A DNA stretch of 64,000 nt, taken from the NCBI GenBank assembly GCA_036936605.1, contig JAUPFV010000005.1, positions 6,532,345 through 6,596,344 on the forward strand, given 5' to 3'. This DNA is from Limnanthes douglasii subsp. nivea. Lineage: Eukaryota; Streptophyta; Magnoliopsida; Brassicales; Limnanthaceae. A program made the translations under genes and the position numbers. Below are positions 56,754 through 64,000 of the stretch, piece after piece. The notes under the pieces are model-generated. The model saw only the letters and a program-made list of their open reading frames with translations, did not search any database and was not told where the DNA came from. How positions within the stretch are numbered: the stretch's first letter is position 1; every line of letters starts with the position of its first letter.

Positions 56754-58262
56754 CAGTTGTTGGGGCCTTCTGAGGGTAAGGGTGAAATTGATGACCCTAG
56801 AGAGAGCCTTAGTGTTTTGATACCAATCGAGGAAGTTGAAACCCACTCTCTGGCCGGAGGAAAGAATGTTAAAATTGGTTCCAAGATGACACCGGAATTG
56901 AAGAAGAAAATGTTGTCCTTTTACGCAAACCACCAACATGTTTTTGCTTGGTGCAATGCTAATGTGACCGGAGTGCCTGCGAATGCTATATCACACCAAC
57001 TATCCATCCGAAGATATGTTGCACCTGTTGTGCAAAGAAGGAGAGCTTTCTCTAAGGAGAAAGCTGATGTCATAGTTCAAGAAGTTGACCGACTTACCAA
57101 GATGGGACACATAAAGGAGTCTCTATATCCTTTATGAACAGCCAACCCAGTGTTAGTAAAGAAAAAGAATGGGAAATGGCGTATATGTATCGACTTTACT
57201 GACGTCAACAAAGCTTGCCCAAAAGATCTATATCCAGTCCCCTGGATAGATCAGTTGATAGACTCCACGTCTGGGAACAAGTTATTGTCCTTCATGGATG
57301 CCTTCTCCGGTTATAACCAGGTACATGTGGATCTGAAGGACCAGGAACACACTACTTTTGTTATAGATATGGGCCTCCATTGTTACAAGGTATTGCCTTT
57401 TGGTTTGAAAATGATGGGGCTACTTATCAGAGGTTGGTGAACAAAGCATTTGCTGATCATATTAGGAGAAATATAAAAGTATATATTAATGACATAATGG
57501 TAAAAAGCTTGGAAGAAGAGTTGCACCTAGATGATCTTCAAGAAACTTTTACCAACTTGGCAAAGGTTAATTTAAAATTGAATCCAGAAAAATGCGTATT
57601 TGGGGTGCAATCCGGAATTTTTTTTGGTGTATGTGATAAGTGAGAAATGGATACAGCCTGATCCGGACCAGTTTGATGCCTTGTTAAAAATGGATCCTCC
57701 TCGAAGTGTTAAAGAAGTACAAAGGTTGATAGGAAGGTTGGCTGCATTAAATCGTTTTATTTCAAGGTCTTCGGATAGGTGTGCCCCATTTTTCAGACTT
57801 TAAATGGTGCAAAAGACTTTAACTGGTCTCCACAGTGCGACCAAGCGTTTAATTAAATAAAAAAGCATTTATCTTCCCCCAAAACCCTTTTCAAACCTGT
57901 TGACGGAGAGACACTCTACATATATTTAGCTGTGTCTGAATGTGCTATAAGTGCAGTGCTGGTAAGAGAAGTGGACAATTATTCTCGTCTGGTGTACTAC
58001 ATCAGCAAGAGTCTGATGGATGATAAAAAAAGGTACCTGAAGCTAGGGGTGAGCAAAAACCGAAAAAAACTGAACCGACCGAACCAAACCGAAATAAATC
58101 GGTTTGGTCGGTTTAAAAAAAATAAATTTCAGTGTTGGTTTTTATTTTCTGAACCGAACTATGCTCGGTCGGTTTTCGGTTTGTTCGTTTGTAAAACCAA
58201 ATTGAACCAAAGCCGATCTAATCGACTACATAATTTACAAAGTATATCATATGCATCACATG

Positions 58263-58335
58263 TTGGCCGAGTGATTAACGCAATCGACTTAAACACTTTC
58301 CAGTAACCCGGACGTCGGTTCAAACCCCATTGCGC
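58263..58335 (+). other. tRNA-like / SINE-head sequence inside the hAT element
   Basis: A box-like TGGCCGAGTGATTAACGC (58264-58281) and B box-like GGTTCAAACCCC (58317-58328), spaced as in class II tRNAs (Leu/Ser), which start with TGGCCGAGTGGTTAA. The acceptor stem does not pair clearly, so it is a tRNA pseudogene or the head of a nested SINE rather than a working tRNA gene. Confidence 0.6.
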
Positions 58336-58343
58336 GTATAAAC

Positions 58344-58677
58344 TTTTTGATCTTTCAATGAAATTTGATAAAATTGATTTATAATTAAAATTGTAAAGTG
58401 ATTCTTTCAATGAAATTAATATAACCTATAATATAAAAGTCACGGTAATTTATCTTTGATAAAAGTAATTTATAAAATTAAAGTGATTATGGGGATGAAA
58501 TTAATTATACTTTTTGATCTTTCAATGAAATTTGATAAAAGTGATTTATAGTTAAAATTATAAAGTGATTCTTTCAATGAAATTAATATAACCTATAATA
58601 TAAAAGCCACGGTAATTTGTCTTTGATAAAAGTAATTTATAAAATTAAAGTGATTATGGGGATGAAATTAGTATAAC
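58344..58677. repeat. 167-bp direct tandem duplication inside the hAT element
   Basis: 58344-58510 and 58511-58677 match over nearly their whole length (both start TTTTTGATCTTTCAATGAAA and include a TATAAAAG(T/C)CACGGTAATTT word), with a few substitutions. Confidence 0.92.
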
Positions 58678-58689
58678 TTATTCCGTGTC

Positions 58690-58693
<4 letters not shown>

Positions 58694-58742
<49 letters not shown>
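58694..58742. repeat. (TA)n microsatellite
   Basis: About 49 bp of pure TA repeat after the tandem duplication. Confidence 0.95.
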
Positions 58743-58745
<3 letters not shown>

Positions 58746-61121
58746 TCTTTTTATATAAATTTTACTCTCAATGAAATTTATAAATTAGTTTTTAATTTTA
58801 TTATTAATATTATGTTATTATAAACATAAAAAGGAAAAGATTAATTATTGGTTTAATGGATTTATTATATATTTTTAAAAAAATTATTTACTAAATTTTA
58901 AAAAAAATTAAAAAATTAACATGAACTGAACCGCGCCGCACCGATGTTGAAATTGACAAACCGAACCGAAACCGAACGAAACCGAAAAAACTGAAACCGG
59001 AAAAAAACCGATTTTTTTTTAATAAATCGGTTTAATAATTTATAAACCAAATTATTTCGGTTGGGGTTAAATATTTATCAAAAAACCGACCGAAGCGACC
59101 AAATCTCACCCCTACCTGAAGCTTGAAAAACTGACACTAGCCTTGGTGATTGCTGCTAGAAAGATGAGGTCGTATTTTCAGTCTCATTCTATCATCGTCC
59201 GGACGTCTTTTCCTTTGAAAAATGTTCTTCAGAAGGCAGACATATCAAGCAGGATGACCAAATGGTCAGTGGAATTGGGTGATTATGATATTGAGTTTTC
59301 CCCCACGAACTATAATCAAAGCTCAATCGGTTGCCGATAACCTGGTAGAGTTCCATTCGGACAGAAGTACTAAGCAAGCTGCATATGAGAAAGCTAAAAA
59401 ATGTGGGTTGTCCGGACAAATGGTGGATCAAGTACCATGGGTTCTGGTGCTGGGATATGTTTAACCTCTCCGTATGGCGATAAGTTATACCAGACTATAT
59501 GTTTTTCTTTTAGGGCTTCTAACAATGAGTCTGAATATGAGGCTGCTATAGCTGGTCTGAAGTTAGCTTTTCTATATGGGGCTAAAAGAGTCAGGTTGAT
59601 GAGTGATTCTCAACTTCTTATCCATCATGCACAAGGTCAATCTGAGGAAAAAAAAGAATAGTTGATCAAATACCTGTTTGTCCTTAAAGAAGTGGTAGCT
59701 AACTTCAAAAATGTTAGCTATGAGCATATACCTAGATCGAAAAACACACTAGCAGACTCTTTGGAAACCATAGCATACTCTGAGTCCTACCCATGGATTC
59801 ACGTGCAAGAATGTGCACTCATAAAACCCAATCAGTGCAAGGAAGAGGAGGAAAGTTTAAGTATACAAGTGGTTCAACCCAATGACTGGAGATACCCCAT
59901 TCTTCAATACATCTCTGATGGCATTTTGCTTCCGGAGAAAGTTGTGGCAAGGAGATTGAAGCATAGGGCTCGTGGTTTCTTAATCATAAGAGATGTCCTT
60001 TATAAGAAGTCGTTTAGTATACCTCTTCTGCGTTGTTTGGCGGGTTGAAGAGTCCCAAATTGTGATATTCGAACTACGTGATGGAGAAGGATCAACACAC
60101 TATGGCTATAGGGCTTCAACTCTGAGGGTTTTGTTGGTCGTATACTATTGGTCATCCATAATGACAGATGCCAAGGAGTTGGTGAAGAAGTGTGACCCAT
60201 GCCAAAGATATGGTAATGAAATTCATATCCCAGCTGTTCCTCTAGAATCGATTTCTGAGCCGGTGCCTTTTGCTCGTTGGGGACTAGATTTAGTTGGGCC
60301 TCTACAAATGGAGTCCGGAGGGTGCATGACTATTATTGCAGTCATTGATTATTTCTCAAAATGGATAGAAGTAGCCCCCTGTTAGGAACTACTTCAAAAG
60401 CTATTATAAAATTTATCCTGTCTAACATTTGTTGCAGATTTGGGGTTCTACAAAAAATAACCACAGATAATGGGCCACAATTTGATAACAAAGATATGGA
60501 GAATTTATGTGCTTCCCAGGGCATTCAGAATTGTTTTTCTTCTCCTTTCCACCCACAAGCAAATGGTCAAGTTGAAGTGGCAAACATGACCATCCTCTCT
60601 GGTTTAAAAATAATTTAGAAGGGGCTGCAGGAAAGTGGCCAAGCTATTTACAAGAAGTGTTATGGGCATACCGGACTACTCTTGGAGCTGCTACTCAATA
60701 ATATCATTTTACATTGGTATATGGAATGGATGCAATTGCTCATATAGAGGAAACTCTTCCATCATACAGAGTCCACAATTATTCCGAACAAGATAATGAA
60801 GTGGCAATCAGAAGTCAGTTAGACTTGATAGAAGAAAAAAGAGTTAAGGCTCATCTTAGAACCACCTATTACCAAGGCTTGATGAGGAGCAAATTTGCTT
60901 CCAAAATCAAAAGAAGAGATTTTCGGTCAGAGGATAAAGTATTGAGAAAGGTTTTCTTGTATACTAAGAAGAAGCAGTTCGGCAAGCTAGCTCCAAACTG
61001 GGAAGGACCTTCTGAGGTCTCCGAAAAACTCAAGCCTGGGACATACAGGCTTCAAAACAAAGATGGAAGAATCTTAAAACACCTTTGGAATATTGAATAC
61101 CTCCGATTATATCTGGAATGA

Positions 61122-61656
61122 AACTTGTGTAAATATTTACTTGTTTAAAGTCCATGTAAATATTAAGGAGCATACTATTTCCTACATTGGTGGTGCGGGG
61201 AGGTTTTAATAAGGTGTCCGATTTTTTCAATAAAATTTGATGCCTTCTTAAAATATTTTGAGTGGTTTGATTATAATTTCTTTAGAGCCTTCAAATTACT
61301 AAGGATCTTTGGCAGATCGGATTAATTTGGTTGAATGATGACCATTAAACACATGTCACCGGAGATTTTAAACACTCTCATCTTATATACATGTAAAATA
61401 AACAAGGGCTCTTTAAATATTAGCCATTAAAATAAAAGGTAGGAATGAAACAGATCAAAAATTGAGTAAGATAAGCTTGTCCGGCTAAAAACCGGATAAT
61501 AATATTAGAACATAAAATATGCATTTTCCATCCAATGACTTTAAGTTTAAAGAAAGGCTTAACCGGACTCAAACCAGACATTGTTACAAAAATGTCTTGG
61601 CCATCCAAGGACTTTAGTATTTCACAAGATTAAGAAAAAAAAGTGAGGAAAGATAG
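61122..61656. other. Spacer between convergent 3' ends in element C
   Basis: AT-rich, no coding frame. One copy of the palindromic word, TCTTGGCCATCCAAGG at 61595-61610, is the reverse complement of the words in the A and B spacers. Confidence 0.6.
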
Positions 61657-63950
61657 TTAAACCTCAGGGATTATTCCCTTCGGATGTTCCTGCATCATTT
61701 TTTTCTGGGGATCTTTGAGCTCAACACTTGAACTCTCCCCGGTTCCTTCTTCTTCATCGGTAGTATCGTCAATTCCACTAGAATAGTTCTTCTTATCACC
61801 ATCCACCATCGTATGGAATAGGATATCTTTATACTCAACATATTGCCACCAGGTACCAAACGTTTGGTGGAAAAGCAAAACCATATCAGACTTAACTTCG
61901 GCATACATTTTTCTAAGGAATCTATCACTTCGTTGGTGTATGCATCGACGCGGGCCTGAATTTTCTGATCCTCCTCTCTCACTAAGTCTTTTTTCTCCTT
62001 GGTTACCTTGGACACAACCTCTTCAAGGGAAGTCTTGTCGCCGGACAAGGTTAAGATGGTTTCATCTTTAGTCTTCACATCTTCCTTCAAGGTGGTGAGA
62101 TCTTTTTCCAAACCAGAGCACTTAGTTTGGAGCTCTGTGTTAGCATTCTCCGAAGCGACTAGCTTGGTTGACAGATCTTCTTTGTCTTTCTTCAAATCTT
62201 CATGTTTATTTTTCAATGTCTCAATACTCTGATTGGAATTGAGAAGGTTAGTTGACAAAGTCTCCTTGTCGGTGTTGAGGGTATTAACGAGGGCAGACTA
62301 ATTTTTTACTTGCCTTTCCAAGTTGAATACTGGTTGAATATGGCCCAAGAGAGAGTGGGTCACCACATCGTGTTCCCCAGAGACAATAGAGGACTTGCCA
62401 TTGAAAGCCACCATATTGGAGGAGCTTGGCGGAAGGTAAGGGCCACCAAAGTTATATTTCTCAAAATCATTAAAATATAGACTAATGTTTTGGAGGCCAC
62501 TAATGTCTACTCCATCAATATCCCCTCTGGTACCTTTCCCAGATCGTAGATTGGTGCGAATCTGCTCTACTAAGGTGGGGTCAGTTGGGTCTGTTGGAGG
62601 TAGAGGCTCCAAATGGTGAAGGATTACGTCGTCCCCCAAGGTGACCTTTTTTCTTCTTAGTCGTTCTCTCATCACTGTTTGCTCCCCTCTTTCGGTCTTT
62701 TTTAGGAGGCCTTGGTGGATTTTGTGATTCACCTGCCTCCTTAACAGTTTCACCTTCAACTACCTTGAGCAAAGTAGCATCAATCCCTCATTGGTTCTTC
62801 CCTCCTTGATTATCCGAACCAGTCTCTTCTGCAGCACCCCGAACTGCCTCTACTGCAGCCTTCTTTTTCTTGTCATTCCCTTTCATTTTACTAGGGCCTT
62901 TGGCTCTGGAAGGCAAGTTTGTCATATTTTTCCTCTGTTCTCTTAAGTATGACAGCTGGGGGAGATGGTGTATTTAATTCCTCCCATGTGAGATCTCTCT
63001 GGCCCATGGTATTCGATAAGTGAGATCTCACCAAGTTTCCAGAAGTAAAACAGTTGTGGAAGGCGTTCCCCAACGCTCAGTAGTCCAGGCATTTAGCTTG
63101 GCACATGTGGTCTGCCCCTCCTCCAAATAGCCGGTGAACTCCTTCAGCAATACTGGCATGAGAAAATGGGTGATTCAGGAGTGGAATTTTTGTGAAAATA
63201 AGAAAGAGAAAAAGACAAACAAAACTGAATACTTACTTGTGCTCTTCTACCTGCTGGTGAGCATGCTAGGGTTAACATTAGCCTTGATCTTTCTCCCATT
63301 CTCCCATGTCCCACTGATGAATAAGAACTGAGTCTTCCAATGTTTCTCTAACTCTAACAAGTCATCCACCACTTTGAAGTTGTCTCCCATGTTGTAGTGG
63401 TAGAATGAGATATGATGGTTTTTGCACAGACTGGCCACTGCGGCGAATTATTCCATGAGGAGAGGAATGTCGAACAACCTCGATGCCATTATACAGGTAA
63501 GAAGAGTATACCAAGCATTTGGACTTAGCTGGCTTGGACAAAGCTTGATCAGGTGAAAATACCTGACGATTTCTCGGTCCAATGAGAATCTGAGCCCCCA
63601 GTTGAATAGCTTACTGTAAATGACAATCTCGTTGAGCTTGAAGTCCATCGGAGTTTCCGGTGTGACTGGTATTCTCACCTTCACTGATTCTGGGATCCCC
63701 CACTTAGTTCGGATCCGGACCAGCTCAGCGGTGTGAGTATAGACATAGTTGATGTTCTGCATGGCCAACCGATACTTCACATTGACCTTCTGAAAGCAAG
63801 GTCCCACCTTTCCGTCCAAGCACTCCGGTAGCTCCGGATGAGCCAACCCCACCTTCACTTTGTCCTTTCCTTTTTCGTAAGAAGCAGCGTCCTCAGTTTT
63901 TCGAGAGGCTTAGTCTCAAAGGGGCCTATTCGATGTTATCTTTTATTAAT
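61657..63950 (-). pseudogene. Antisense gene of Tat element C (3' part and middle), one intron, start near or beyond right edge
   Basis: The minus strand from about 63,950 carries HPELPECLDGKVGPCFQKV, then the conserved block (NEIVIYSKLFNWGLRFSLD, VRYFHLIKLCPSQLSPNAW), then FYHYNMGDNFKVVDDLLE. The intron is 63153-63236 (GTAAGT..CATGCCAG, 84 bp) at the place where A and B have theirs. Exon 2 has the GNAFHNCFTSGNLVRSHLS and LTWEEL words, a Lys-rich linker, GGPYLPPSSSNMV and a coiled coil (61,900-62,260) ending in an acidic tail and a stop at 61657. Breaks include a TAG just before the intron, frameshifts near 62,760-62,890 and about 61,900. Same gene as the antisense ORFs of A and B; function unknown. 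Confidence 0.85.
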
Positions 63951-64000
63951 TTTTCCATCATTATGGAAGGTTTGTCAGTTATTGAGGATGGAAGAGTGTC

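Larger units (their letters stand above)
58044..59114. mobile_element. hAT-type non-autonomous element inside element C pol
   Basis: Terminal inverted repeats TAGGGGTGAG / CTCACCCCTA with a perfect 8-bp target duplication CCTGAAGC (58036-58043 and 59115-59122), splitting the RNase H frame. 1071 bp. Both ends are rich in ACCGA/TCGGT words (CCGAACC, CGGTTTGG); the middle has a tRNA-like stretch, a 167-bp tandem duplication and a (TA)n run. No transposase. The TIR form and duplication length place it in the hAT superfamily. Confidence 0.9.
56754..61121 (+). pseudogene. pol: Tat element C pol, decayed and split by a hAT-type insertion
   Basis: Begins directly after the TAA. RT words NGKWRICIDFTDVNKACPKD and FMDAFSGYNQVHVD; the catalytic box reads YINDIMVKS near 57,485 (first Asp replaced by Asn). 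RNase H (AVLVREVDNYSRLVYYIS) is interrupted at 58,043 and resumes at 59,115 (LEKLTLALVIAARKMRSYF). Second RNase H (TNGGSSTMGSGAGICLTSPY, NNESEYEA, LMSDSQLL). Integrase (FARWGLDLVGPLQ, TTDNGPQFDN, NGQVEVANM) and end (NIEYLRLYLE). Several frameshifts and stops. The first Asp of the second RNase H (TDGG in B) is Asn here. Dead. Confidence 0.92.

Noticed and set aside
58263..58335. Functional tRNA gene
   Set aside because: A and B boxes are present, but no convincing acceptor stem or anticodon arm can be drawn, and it lies inside a transposon.
58159..58410. 83-codon minus ORF in the hAT element
   Set aside because: Covers the tRNA-like sequence and part of the tandem duplication; chance ORF.

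Overview
This window is nuclear DNA from a plant, probably a eudicot. It holds two intron-containing plant housekeeping genes in an AT-rich background, surrounded by plant LTR retrotransposons of the Tat (Ty3/gypsy) and Copia groups, an L1-type LINE, hAT-type MITEs and SINE-like sequences. I cannot name the species from sequence alone.

Layout. 1-1673 is the 5' end of a minus-strand Copia element (LTR, tRNA-iMet primer site, gag, start of protease). 1674-6950 is AT-rich DNA with a SINE-like sequence, a decayed gypsy LTR and a decayed LINE. 7183-8387 (+) is the Sm core protein gene SmE (six coding exons, 88 aa). 11164-16798 (-) is a NOT4-type RING/RRM/zinc-finger E3 ligase gene of the CCR4-NOT complex (12 coding exons, 1014 aa, plus a 5'UTR intron). 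These two converge and are the only host genes that look functional.

18.0-43.2 kb is an unclassified host segment. It has a minisatellite built on the word TCTAGCAATG, a 48-bp in-frame repeat and two captured exons of a pepsin-type aspartic protease gene. It is split by Tat element A (19704-40423, minus). Element A is itself split by Tat element B (22498-33000, minus), which has a perfect GTGTT target duplication and about 98% identical LTRs. 43.5-54.1 kb is an old, badly decayed Tat element D (plus), carrying a minisatellite and a hAT MITE that holds a solo LTR. From about 54.1 kb to the right edge lies Tat element C (plus), whose pol is interrupted by a 1.07-kb hAT-type element with an 8-bp target duplication.

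How the Tat family is organised. Each copy encodes gag and protease, then an in-frame stop codon at the same place in all four copies, then reverse transcriptase, RNase H, a second (archaeal-type) RNase H and integrase. Downstream of pol, on the opposite strand, is a long convergent gene (about 960 codons in B). It has its own TATA box, an upstream G-box at conserved spacing, and a short spliceosomal intron kept at the same place in copies A, B and C. Between the two convergent 3' ends lie palindromic CCTTGG..CCAAGG words. The antisense gene with its promoter and intron, the conserved stop, and the TCTAGCAATG array are the most interesting features.

Limits. All alignments were made by eye. 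Domain names come from motif recognition, and I ran no database search.
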